Part shown: positions 48,301 to 58,500 of the stretch, one piece after another
How the letters are laid out: every line of letters begins with the position of its first letter
Position numbering within the stretch: the stretch's first letter is position 1
DNA from: Mikania micrantha
Taxonomy: Eukaryota > Streptophyta > Magnoliopsida > Asterales > Asteraceae
Length of the DNA: 64,000 nt
Direction of reading: 5' to 3'
Assembly: GCA_009363875.1 (NCBI GenBank)
Contig: CM018698.1
Span: 59,739,067-59,803,066 of the forward strand
Notes under the pieces: generated by a model
Database searches by the model: none
Seen by the model: the letters and a program-made list of their open reading frames with translations, nothing else
What the model was told of the DNA's origin: nothing
Made by a program: the position numbers and the translations under genes

Positions 48301-49276
48301 GTCTCCATTTGTTTAGGATTAGGGGGATACCCCGTATCATCCAAGGGCCATTCTCCATAACATCCAGCAGCCCTTGTTCAGACTTAAACCGAAAAAAGAA
48401 ACACCCAGTTGCACTTTTAGTCACCTCCTCTATCTCATAGGCAGTCCATAACCTACGAACAACCTTGTCAACATAGTTGTAGTCCATCGTAGTGCCAAGA
48501 AAGTACCCAAAAAGATGATTAGCTAGAGCTGCTTCTGATTGTCGGACATCCTCATCAGAAAGAACAACTCGAATTTTACCATCAGGCATGGTGGTAGGAG
48601 GGTAAAACTCAAGGCAGGAGCTCTCCTGTTCACTACCCTGCCGGATTAGGTCAGCAAAAGATAGGGGGACTGGATTTACCTGTGTACTGCTAGGATCGAC
48701 CTCCATAGCTCCCAAATTTTGCGGATGGCCAGAATCATCACCTCTGGACTGTTGAAATCGATGCTCCTGAGTTGCAAGGGGCTTCTCCTTCAACATATCC
48801 TGAGTTTCTTGTAAGAATTGCTTTACCCTAAGATCGGTCAACAGGGGAGAGAACCTCACTTTTTTCTTATCCCTTCGAACACTGCCCGTCCTATGTAGCC
48901 GGGTAATACCTTCCCTCCGGTTCATGTTTCTGGCATACCGGCGCTCTCTAGGAGACAAGGAAGTTCCAATTTCAACCGAGGGTGGCCGCTCCATTTCAAT
49001 TTCTTCGATGTCGCTTGCATTCGCATCAGCTCTGGAATCCCCATTCGGGGTGCTCAATGCATTCCCCACCCGATTGATAATCTCTTTTTGTGTCCCCCCC
49101 CACATGTGCGGCTATTTCCTCCACCACCCACGGTGGTTTATCTGGCTGTAGAGGCTGAGCCGCTAAGGGATGGAGCCCTCAGCCGATGGTTCCATGCTTC
49201 GGGTAAGATAGGCGGCAGAGAGAATTTTAGAGTGAGAAAGAAGAGAGAGAGTGAAAATTGCAAAAATGAAAAACCA
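45396..49276 (-). mobile_element. ORF1-only LINE derivative inserted in the telomere-like array
   Basis: Minus-strand element with an A-tail (T-run 45396-45416 on the plus strand) at its 3' end and an ORF1-type protein near its 5' end. The flanks on both sides are TTTAGGG repeats, which serve as target duplication and make its length impossible to define. The 1.5 kb between ORF1 and the A-tail has no endonuclease or reverse transcriptase similarity. It is rich in TTGGGCTT/TGGGCC and looks like a non-coding 3' region. It would need another LINE's enzymes to move. Confidence 0.7.
46925..49105 (-). CDS. LINE ORF1-like protein, DUF4283 and CCHC zinc knuckle
   Basis: 726 residues, uninterrupted. 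Residues about 180-275 form a DUF4283 domain (EAALANHLFGYFLG, FFFRFKSEQGLLDVMENGPW). A linker with IPLWVAIHGVPLDLW follows, then the zinc knuckle C375-C388 (CSHCKVYGHTNAKC). The C-terminal half is Lys/Gln-rich and then acidic. In plants this architecture belongs to ORF1 of L1-type LINEs or genes derived from them, and it binds the element's RNA. The start is placed at the ATG preceding a G8 run; a frame change in that run could alter it. The intact frame suggests a recent insertion. Confidence 0.85.
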   Translation of the reverse strand: MWGGTQKEIINRVGNALSTPNGDSRADANASDIEEIEMERPPSVEIGTSLSPRERRYARNMNRREGITRLHRTGSVRRDKKKVRFSPLLTDLRVKQFLQETQDMLKEKPLATQEHRFQQSRGDDSGHPQNLGAMEVDPSSTQVNPVPLSFADLIRQGSEQESSCLEFYPPTTMPDGKIRVVLSDEDVRQSEAALANHLFGYFLGTTMDYNYVDKVVRRLWTAYEIEEVTKSATGCFFFRFKSEQGLLDVMENGPWMIRGIPLILNKWRPGLGMKKIEPNTIPLWVAIHGVPLDLWTKIGVSRLMSAIGVPKIMDKVTKERCYHGKGKLGYARVLVEVSAAADLPDIVEVEYPSKDNEQSSVVGLEVTYQWKPPRCSHCKVYGHTNAKCKATSIEDQVLVSVTLIEKSTVNNEVSIPTKENAQEPNKDFPAVESDGFVPVNRGKKHKAQTTLREAASQNKEHKGQGTSKGNGGQQKNKQKQPGFDFSRAVNGDKTKVKMPSKPKENKKDKEGIPLGNRFTSLKGIDVVEHGGQDSGDTEHIVGSGIEQEGMCISAPECTLSREVEMDVGRILPASITASSSGAAPPNNSLSEYKKNRILGYINHTKGVPSLIANAWDTDEWNYFTDQCIHMGYSPDYLVVDNEAFMDENLFDVKGSPYLPENKKQAIFKALSSNARAVKAKSMAAWSVGEWVYFKAQIECLGIDLTYAVEDVEDKENGMAAFMAGQF

Positions 49277-49304
49277 TTTAGGGTTTAGGGTTTAGGGTTT
49301 AGGG
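49277..49304 (+). repeat. Telomere-like repeats at the viral breakpoint
   Basis: Four TTTAGGG units directly abut the broken TAV start of viral copy C. Confidence 0.9.
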
Positions 49305-49363
49305 TGAGAAGAACTTCTTCTTGCCTGTATGAGTTTTCCTTTACCTTTATTTTTCCTGTCCAT
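49305..49363 (-). pseudogene. Caulimovirid copy C: first 19 codons of TAV
   Basis: ATG at 49363 overlaps the RNase H stop (49349-49347) by 17 bases, the same as in copy B. The frame runs through the basic start to three serines and is then cut by the telomere-like repeats. Confidence 0.8.
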
Positions 49364-50974
49364 CTACACAAAACAGTTTGTTTATGTTTCTAGATAGCAT
49401 ATTTGTTATCCCATTATTTTTTCCTTTAATATGTTCAAAATTTATAGTATATCACTGTCCTTGTATTATATTTTGTAAAGTAACCCATCGGGTTCTATTT
49501 ACTTTTTTACTTTTATCATTTTTTATAAATTTTACTATTGCTTCGCAATCTGTTCTTACTGTAAATTCTTTTTGTAAAAATATTTTAAATTTTTCAAGTG
49601 CATTGATTAATGCTTGAATTTCAAAATCTATACTTGTCCAGTTGTTTTTTGATTTAAAATTACCACTGGAGTAAGCACATATTTTTTCCTCTGATTTTGA
49701 ACTGTATTTATTGGGTTTACTAAGCAATACTGCTCCCTAACCTTCTTTGCATCCATCTGTTTCTATTATTATGTAATCTGTTAGTAATGGTAATTCTAAA
49801 GGTTTAATCTTTTTTATTTTTTCTTTAATTTGTTCAATTATTTTTAAGTCTTCTTTATTAAAAAATCTCTGACCATTTTTTGTAGTTTTACTATATATTG
49901 GTCCTACTAATTTTGATAGATTAGGTATAAATTTTCTAGCATAATTTACCAGTCCTAGAAAAGCTTGTATTTGTTTTAAATTTTCAAATCTTTCTGGAAA
50001 TTCTAATATTTTTGTAGAAATATGTGACTGTAATTCTATTTTTTCATTTCCAATTTCTAATCCTAAAAAAGAAACCTTATTTTTGAATAATTCCATTTTT
50101 CTTTTAAATATCACTATACCATTTCTTTTTATTTCTTCAAATACCTGTTGTAGATGTTTCTCATGTTCCTGTATAGTTTCACTTGCAACTAAAATATCAT
50201 CAATATATACTAAACAAAAATCATATTTTAAAAATATATTATCCATAAATCTTTGAAATATCGAAGGAGCATTCTTTAATCCAAAGATAAGAACATTCCA
50301 TTCAAATTGTCCTTCTGAACATGTAAAAGCTGTCCATTTTTTAAAATCTTCTTCTAATTTCAATTGATTGTATCCTGATTTTAAATCAAATTTTGAAAAT
50401 ATTTTTTTCTTTTGTATTAATTGTATTAAATTATCTTTATTTGGTATATTATAACCATCATCCTCCGTATTATCATTTAATCTTTTATAATTATACACTA
50501 TTCTAGCTTTTCCACGTTTTATTTCCCCATGATTTCTTACTATAAATGCTGCTGATCTATGTGGACTTTCTGATTTTCTAATTAATCCCTGTTCTATCAT
50601 TTCTGGTATTTGTTTTTGGAATTCTTCTTTATCTAAAGGACTATATTCTATATTTGCTGTTCTTATTGTTATATCTGGATTTTTTATTTTAAATTTACAA
50701 ATGTAAGTAACCTTGGATTGTTTTATATCTTCTCCTATTAATCCTATTTTTTCTAAATGTAAAATCATAGGATGATTTATACTATTTTTTTATCTCTTTC
50801 CCTTTTTCTAATTCATGATTTAAAAAATCTGTCAATAACTTTATTGTTTCATTTTGTAATAATTATTTTCTTTGTTCATATTTTAAAAATTCTAAATTTC
50901 CTTTTTCCCCTCTTTTTTCAGCAAATGTAGAAGTTTTTGTATACCTTGATGTCGGAAAACTATATATATGTTTA
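49347..50974 (-). pseudogene. Caulimovirid copy C: reverse transcriptase and RNase H
   Basis: Copies viral RNA to DNA in the living virus. Reverse transcriptase motifs: SPHRSAAFIV, FDLKSGYNQL, FGLKNAPSIFQRFMDN and the catalytic YIDDILVAS. RNase H follows (ETDGCKEG, RTDCEAIVKFIK, NNGI.NMLSRN). Breaks: out of frame with the protease and with stops at about 50,975-50,770, a TAG in place of a Trp codon at about 49,737, and a TGA at about 49,452. Between these the frame is open, and this copy is better preserved than B in the polymerase. Confidence 0.9.
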
Positions 50975-52897
50975 CTAATTGTTATAAAATTTTTTTGTTA
51001 TTGTTATTGCTCCATTTAATCCTAATATAAAATTCAAACCAATAACAAAGTCTTGTGATTTTATATATTTCGGGTTTATATTTACTTGTGGTATATCATA
51101 TTTTATACTATAATTTCCTGAGAAATCTAAGAATTGTATTCCTATTGGTTCCAAATAATGTGTTATATTTATTAATCTATATTCTGCTGTTCTTGTTATA
51201 AGTTTATATGTTAATTTTTTATGATATTCTATTGGTACTAAACTGTATGATATTAATCTTTTTGTTGCTCCTGTATCTATTAATGCATTTAAATCTATAA
51301 ATTTATTTGCATCTAACCATAATCTGCATTGTAGATTTATCATATTAATTGATCCTTGTGTTTGTATATATGTTATTTCTTTTTTATTTTCTATCGACAT
51401 TTGATTTATTTCTATTTCTTTTTTCTTAAAAACTATGTCCTCAATATTATTAATTTTATTTTCTAATGCTTTTGATTTTTCTTCCAACTTTTCTATTTTA
51501 TTCTCTAGTTCTTGTATTTGAATTTTATGTAATTTTATTATTAATTCTATTTTTTCTAATTTTTTACCTTCTTTATTTTCATTTTGGATTTCTTTATTAT
51601 TCTCTATATTATACAATTCTTTTATACATAAACAACATATTTCTTTAAAACATATATTACACTGTGATCTCTTCTCTATACTAGGATAATATCCGCAGTT
51701 AAAACATTTTAGATAATTATTACCTTTCTGATGATTCCAATTATGTTCACATTCTTCTTCTTTATTCATATATGTATATGTTATTCTTGTTAGTGGTTTT
51801 TCTTCATCACTATATATACTGTATATAGATTCATTTTCTGAGTTATCAGTTGCTAACACTTCTATCTCATATTCATTTAATTGTTCTACTAGAGCACTTC
51901 TTTCTGTGTTTTTATTTTTGTTTGGGCATTTATTTGCCAGATGTTTTTCGTCTCCACATATAAAACATTTACATTTTCTTGTTTTTGGTTTATTAACATA
52001 TTTGTATTTATTTTTATAATATGGTCTATTTTCTTTTTTATACGTATTACTCTTTCTTAGTTTTTTCTTTTTATTATAATATCCGTAAGCTTGTGGTGTA
52101 TATATTGCTGTTTTACAGAATGCATATGCATTTCTTTTTAGTTGTTCTTGTAATGCTACTTCTTTACACTTTTCTTCTAAAATACCAAATGTATAAGTTA
52201 TTCTAGGTCCTATTCCTAGATTTTTCTGTTGACCATAATATTGTTTCTATGATTCATGTATAATTTTTCCTAAATCTCCAGGTAATTTTATAAAATATTT
52301 ATCACATAATTCATCTTCCATAGCTTGTCCTGTTTGTGCTAATAATCTTGTAAAATCCACTGTAAATTCATTTATATATTTCATATTTGCTATACTTAAT
52401 TGTTCTAGGTTTCTAATTGCAGTGTCTTGTATTAATGTATTATTTTTTGCTGGATCTACTCCTATAATAAGAGTTCTAATTTGTGATGTAAAGTTATAAG
52501 GATTATCTCCTAATGCTTTTAATCTATTTACTTCATCTGGATCTTGAGTTTTTTTACTTTGCCAAATTCCTAAAGCTGTTGGTCCTAATGTAGTTTCTAA
52601 ATATGAAAACATATCCATACTATCTCTCTTGTTTGTTTCCCACATTCTTACTACATTTTGTTCCCAGACTAGGATTTCATCAATCCATAATTGTGGTTTC
52701 TGTGATTCTAATATTAACATATTATGACTATGTATGTTACCTATCGGTAATCTATTTCCTCTACCTATACTACTATCTTCTTGATAATAGCTAACCGATG
52801 GTTTTACCCATGGTTCTCTTCCTACATTTTCTTTTGTATCGAATCCTGTTCTACTCCATTCTGGTCTTCCTCTTTTTCTTTCATAATTTGTTTCCAT
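50975..52897 (-). pseudogene. Caulimovirid copy C: coat protein and protease in one frame
   Basis: From ATG 52897 one reading frame of about 641 codons holds the coat protein region and the aspartic protease (DTGAT, about 51,280), broken only by a single TAG at 52249-52247. Two cysteine motifs follow the basic Lys-rich stretch: C-x-C-x2-C-x4-H-x4-C at 51973-51926 and C-x2-C-x11-C-x2-C-x4-C-x2-C at 51716-51626. A Lys/Glu-rich coiled-coil-like segment separates them from the protease. The first motif is the RNA-binding zinc finger common to caulimovirid coat proteins; the second is known to me from badnaviruses and tungrovirus. Confidence 0.85.
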
Positions 52898-52906
52898 AAA
52901 TATGTG

Positions 52907-53101
52907 TTATTTTGTTTCTGGTTCTTTATAAAAATCTGAGATCATTGTTTTTCCTTTTACTATATTCTCTATTAAGGGTAAATTAAAATATTCTTGTAAA
53001 TTGTTATAACTTTCTTCATATGTCATTTTTAGATCCATCATACACTCTATTATCATATCATCCATTTCGTCTTGTATATATATATGTATATATACATACA
53101 T
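52907..53101 (-). pseudogene. Caulimovirid copy C: tail of an upstream ORF
   Basis: A frame of about 50 meaningful codons (from DEMDDMIIECMMDLK to PETK) stops ten bases before the coat protein ATG, the tight spacing typical of caulimovirids. Its identity cannot be told from so short a tail. Its start is replaced by a TA/CATA repeat and a MITE. Confidence 0.55.
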
Positions 53102-53480
53102 GGTCTGTATTATACAAAAACACTCTTAAAGTGATAACCTGATATAATCTATCAAGATGAACCCAAATATTTGTTTTTTAACTTGAATATCATTGTTATA
53201 CATGTATGAATATTTCATCTTGTATGTGTATGTGTAAATTTATAATCCTTGTATGACTTAACATGTGTAGTTTTTCCTTGTTCTACACATGTTACCTAAA
53301 AGCTCCAAAAAATTACACGTGTTAAGTCATACAAGGCATATAAATTTACACACACATAAAAGACGGAATGTTTATGCATGTATAACGACGATATTCAAGG
53401 AAAAAACAAATATTTTGATTCATCTTGACGGGTTATATCGGGTTATCGTTTTCAGAGAGTGTTTTTGCAGGATACAGACC
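53102..53480. mobile_element. Foldback MITE at the end of viral copy C
   Basis: GGTCTGTAT...ATACAGACC inverted ends. Arms match over about 170 bp each (for example AAAAACACTC, CAAATATTTG, CTTGTATGACTTAACA) around a centre near 53,290. Flanks are ATACAT / ATATATGTATATACAT. Confidence 0.8.
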
Positions 53481-55597
53481 ATATATGTATATACATTTTT
53501 AATTTATTAATAAAACTAGGTTAGTACCCATGTATTAATCAATAAAAATAATTATATTATTTTTTTAAAAATTGATTTTTCAATGTATGTTTTCTAAAGC
53601 ATTTTGTTTAAAAAATTGTATATTTTATAATAAATTGGTTTTTTTAAATGTGTATTTTAATATTAAAATATTTTTAGTATATTAAAAAAAAATATTTTTC
53701 TAAATAGGTGTCTCACATGTATGTGAAGATGAACTGCATAAATATTTATAATTTGGGGGAATAATTGAAAGGAATGCTGTAAAACTCACTTTTTTAATCC
53801 CCAAGGCTGTAAGCACATTGATTCATTGGTAAATGGTAATAAAATGAAAATATTTTGCTAATTTTGGTAAAAAGTGGTGGCACTTTAGAATTATTTATGT
53901 AGTATTTTACCATCTCCAGCAATTAATTAATATCCTACGTCTAATAGGAAAATGAAATCTTTTTTATAAAGAGGCAAAACCTTCCTTATTAAGACATGCT
54001 TTGCATGGATGAACAACTCGTCGGATTAAAACATAGATTTATAGATGGGCAACCTATCATGAGCAAGACAATATCTTGATACGATTAGCTTGAACTGTTA
54101 TAGATAGTATCATAGCCAGGGGCCTGACTGAGGTGCTAGCGATGACTCTGCGCTTCGTAAGCAGGGACGAAGGATAACTAGGGCCCAGGGTGGCCTCGGC
54201 CCTTACTGTTTTTCGGCTCAGAAGCATATATGTAGTAGGATTTGGTCTTAAAATTTTATATTCACAGAAAAATTTCATATACTAGGGCCAGGGGTGGACG
54301 TGGCTTTCGGTCTCCCTACAAAAAATTTCAAGCTTTGTCCTTGTTCGTAAGAAGATGGATTCTAATATCTCATATCGGTTAGAAGAGTGAACGAAATCTT
54401 CTTTATAAGAATGTGAAAACAAATTCGTGGGTTACCGGATGACCAATCAAAAGCAAAGCAGATAATATCATTCTATAATAGGTTTGGGCAATATGAATGT
54501 TTCAAGATCAAAACTCAATATTAATTTCTTCTATGAATTTGAAATTTGAAAGCAAAGTTATTAAACATGAAACAACATATTTGGGGAAAATTAGCTAATA
54601 TTCTAAAAACAAGCATATCATGATCTTCACTTCTTTCAACATATTCTTTGAATCAAGCTAGGTCACAATATCATGTGAAATTTTGATTTTTTTTTACATA
54701 AAGTTACAAGTATAATTAATATTATTGTTGAAATGCACATGATTGTGATGGTTTCATTTCTTATAAAAAGATTTAATCTTGTTTGAATGTTTATTTAACC
54801 ATGTTAATATCACCAATTAATATTATCGCCGTGTCACCAAGACACGAGTAAAAAAAGATGTAGTTTCATTACATTCCAATAAAACTATGCACGTGTAATG
54901 CCAATTGAAGTGATTTGACAAACAAACAAAAATCACATTTATCATTAAGGTATGGAGGAGTGAAATAACAAACCCAATGATTATTTTAATAAAATAAAAA
55001 GATTGAGTAAATTACTAATATGGTCTATGTGGTTTGCTAGTATTTCACTCTTGGTACACATGTTTCATAAAATTACTCATATGGTTCCAAATTTTAAACA
55101 TTTGTAACACACATAGTTCTTAGAATACCAAATTACTCTCACACACTTGACCAAATTACCCTCAAATAAAAAGTATATGTGTTACAAATGTCTAAAAATT
55201 CGAAACTATATGTGTAATTTATAAAATTTTATAAGTCAAACGTGACCATTTGGTTTTAAAGACACTTTCTGTTCGAATTGAAGAGATTTAAAGAGCTTGC
55301 TTAAAAAATTGTATTACGTGAAGGCTTGGTCACTTGGCGGGTGACTGTCAACACATGTGATAAGCAGACTGCAAAAAAAAAAAAACGTCAAAACTAAATT
55401 CGACCGTCTTCAACAACAAACCCCCAAATCTCCACCATTTTCAACATCGAATGCTTCAAATCAGATTCAACTACAGCCAAATTTGTCCTCAAATCTAAGG
55501 TAGCTTCTTAATCTAATTGCATCGGATGTCGAATCAATTTTGTTTTAATGCTTAATTCGATTGCAGATCTAATCTTGTTGTAATATGATCCACAGAA
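53481..55597. other. Intergenic region upstream of the TNO1-like gene
   Basis: AT-rich. A CTAG at 53516-53519 followed by a partial hairpin (ACCCATGT) may be a degraded minus-strand Helitron 3' end. 54110-54350 holds two GGCCxAGGGTGG blocks typical of old DNA transposon debris, and 55000-55250 an imperfect inverted repeat (TGTGTTACAAATGT and its partner). The last 180 bases have a CA/CT-rich leader. No gene. Confidence 0.45.
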
Positions 55598-58500
55598 ATG
55601 GAAGAGGATAATGATCTGGAGCAGGTTACGGGGAGTCCCACAGCTGGAGAGAACGAATTTGTTCATGTAGAGTCAGTTGATTCTGCCCAAACGGATGGTG
55701 GTTCGATTGATCAGGTGAAGCTAGTGTTTATCTAGTTACATATTGGTTTCAATCAGCAATTAGCTATATCAATACATAATTTTGAGGTTTAGAGTATTCT
55801 AGTATGTTGTTCCATCAGTTATAGAATCAAATTAGGGTAAAAATAAGTTTTCTGGCTTCAAATTGACACAATTCGAAAAACTAGAGCTCATGTAAGGTTT
55901 AAGTATATAGTTCACTAACATTGATTTAAGGCCTTGTTCCCTTGGTTTTAAAATCGGAAGGTGCAGTGAGGAGGTGACAGGGTCCTGAGCCGAGGCCAAA
56001 AGCACACTGCTTTTCGTACGGGAAAAGATATTCATATATGTTTTTCTATCTCTCTCAAAGGTTTTTAGCATCACAACCCAAAATTTAGACAAAAATAAGC
56101 TTTAAATATGATTTAATATGCAAATGACCTGTATGTATGACCTAAAAAGCTATATGTACAACATCCTGATGCAAAAAACCTTTCCCCTTGCAAGAGGCGG
56201 TCCCAAGCCGTTTTTCCATGCGTGTCGCTCACCTTTTGTATAAACCGTGCTTTTTCGAGTAAGAAGTTGCCAACCTTGCTTCTAAGGTCACAAGACACGC
56301 ATTTTAAAACCCAGCTTATCCTTTGAATTATTTTGCACATGTTCAGTTGCTATATGCTATTATGTGATGTAATTAGGCATGTTATATCTTGTTTTGTTCT
56401 TGTTTTTGCTCTTGCTTTTGCTCTTCTTATCTTATTGTCTCCTTTGTGTTTATTTTGTTTAGTTTGATGCTATTACATGCTACGTTTGTTGCATTATTTG
56501 CTGGTGTGTTGATGCTTGGATGTGTGTGTATGTGTAAAAATAAAATAAAATATAAATAAATAAACAAATGTAATTTGACGCATTTGAGCCAGGAGTCTTT
56601 TTTAGAAGCAACTACTTTATTCCATTGAGATAGTGATAAGGTTTGCCTTTGTCTCACCCACCAGTCTCTATTAATTAGTGGGACTAACTGGGTATGTTTA
56701 TTATTTACTATATATGTAATACACTTTTACTATTTGTGTTGATGATAAGTTACAATTAACAAGCTACTTTCAGGTTGAGCATCTTGAGCAGGATGATGGG
56801 GTAGTGATAACAGGAGTAGATACTGCACAAGATGAGCAACTTGATGCAAGAGCACATGAAGATGGGGGAAACGATGAGTTTGTAGATTGTCCGGATGACT
56901 TGGTTTCTAATGAAGCAAGGTCCCCTGGTACGGGAGGTATGTCCCACCAAACGCCATTTGGAGATGATGCAGAAGATATTCAATATAAAGTGTCTGATAG
57001 TGAAAACCACATCACTTCACAGGAGTATGAGGTGGGTCGCCATTTGCTGTTTTTCTGTACCATAAGTATGTTGCAGTTCTGCTAACTAAGCTTTTTCTTG
57101 CAGGAAGAAAGAAGGGCATTGATGAAAGAAGTTATTAATCTTCATCGTCATCTCAAGGCTCTAAGCAATCAGCAGTCATTGATTGAAGAAAACAATGCTG
57201 ACAACCCTAGTGAATTTACATTAGGAGTAGAACAGGACGGTGAAAAGTCCTTTTTGGCCTTGCATGAGTTGGTAAATGAGTGTTCCAAGTTCATAGGGAT
57301 TTCTGTGAATGAGCGGTTGCAGTCTGAGGGCACAATGAGAGAACTCTATGCCACCTTGCATATGAAGGATAAAGAGATTGAAGATCTTATGATAAGGCTC
57401 AATGAACAGTCAAAACTACAAGATCTGTCATCTTTTGAGGTCATCGTAGATAGGATTTTATCTTCTCTTGTGAATGCTTTTGGTGCTGCAGAATTTTCTG
57501 ATACATCTGTTAGTGGGAAGTTAAATTGTCTTGAAAGTTACACATCTTATTTACTCCAGAAGTACAATTATGTACTTTATGAAGTTGAAATGCTTGCCCA
57601 TTGTTTGGCAGAGGTAAAGTCAGATTTCCAAATGGAGAATTACATGGATACAGTTTTTCCTTCTTTACGGGAGGAGTTGGTTGGGCTAAAAAGAAAGGAA
57701 ATTGAGTTCAATGAAAAAAATATCACATTAGAATATAAGCATGCACAAATAGTGGAACAACTTGACAAAAACAGAGAAACAATTGAGCTGTTAAATGCAG
57801 AAATAGGGAGACTTAAAGGTGAAGTTGAACAGGAAAAAACGAGGTATAGTAATACAAAAGAAAAACTTGGCATGGCTGTAACTAAAGGGAAGGCATTGGT
57901 CCAACAACGTGACTCATTGAGGCAATTGGTTGCTGAGAAAACCAGTGAATTGGAAAGATGTTTAGTTGAATTACAAGAAAAGTCAACTGCCCTAGAGGCT
58001 GCTGAGTTGAGGAATGGTGAGTTGACTCAAACTGAAATTTTGGCTAACTCGCTGCAAGAAGTTCTTGCACAACGGGATATGGTCTTAAAAAAATGCGCAG
58101 GACTTCTTTGCCAAGGATTACCGACCGTTGCACAGTTTCCTGATTTGGAATCTCAAGTTAGCTGGCTATTGGAATCATATAATCTTGCAAAAGACCAATC
58201 TATTAAGCTGCACGATGAAATAAATGCAATAAAAGAGGCCTCTAGTGCGCAGATTGATCATCTAACCGCATCTTTGTTAGCAGAATCACAAGAGAAATAC
58301 CATCTTAAAGAGGAGATAAAAGAATTTGCATGCAAGTATGAAGAAATTCTTGAGGTAAAGAAGCAGATGGTTGCTACTCTTGAATCATCATCACCAATGC
58401 ATATTGAAGTATTTGAAAAGATTCAAAGTTTTTTGTATGTAAATGATCTGGAATCTAAGATATATGAGCAAATTCTTGAGTTGGAGCTGGATAATCGATC

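Noticed and set aside
47433..48440. Plus-strand frames of 84-213 codons
   Set aside because: Antisense shadows of the LINE ORF1 gene.
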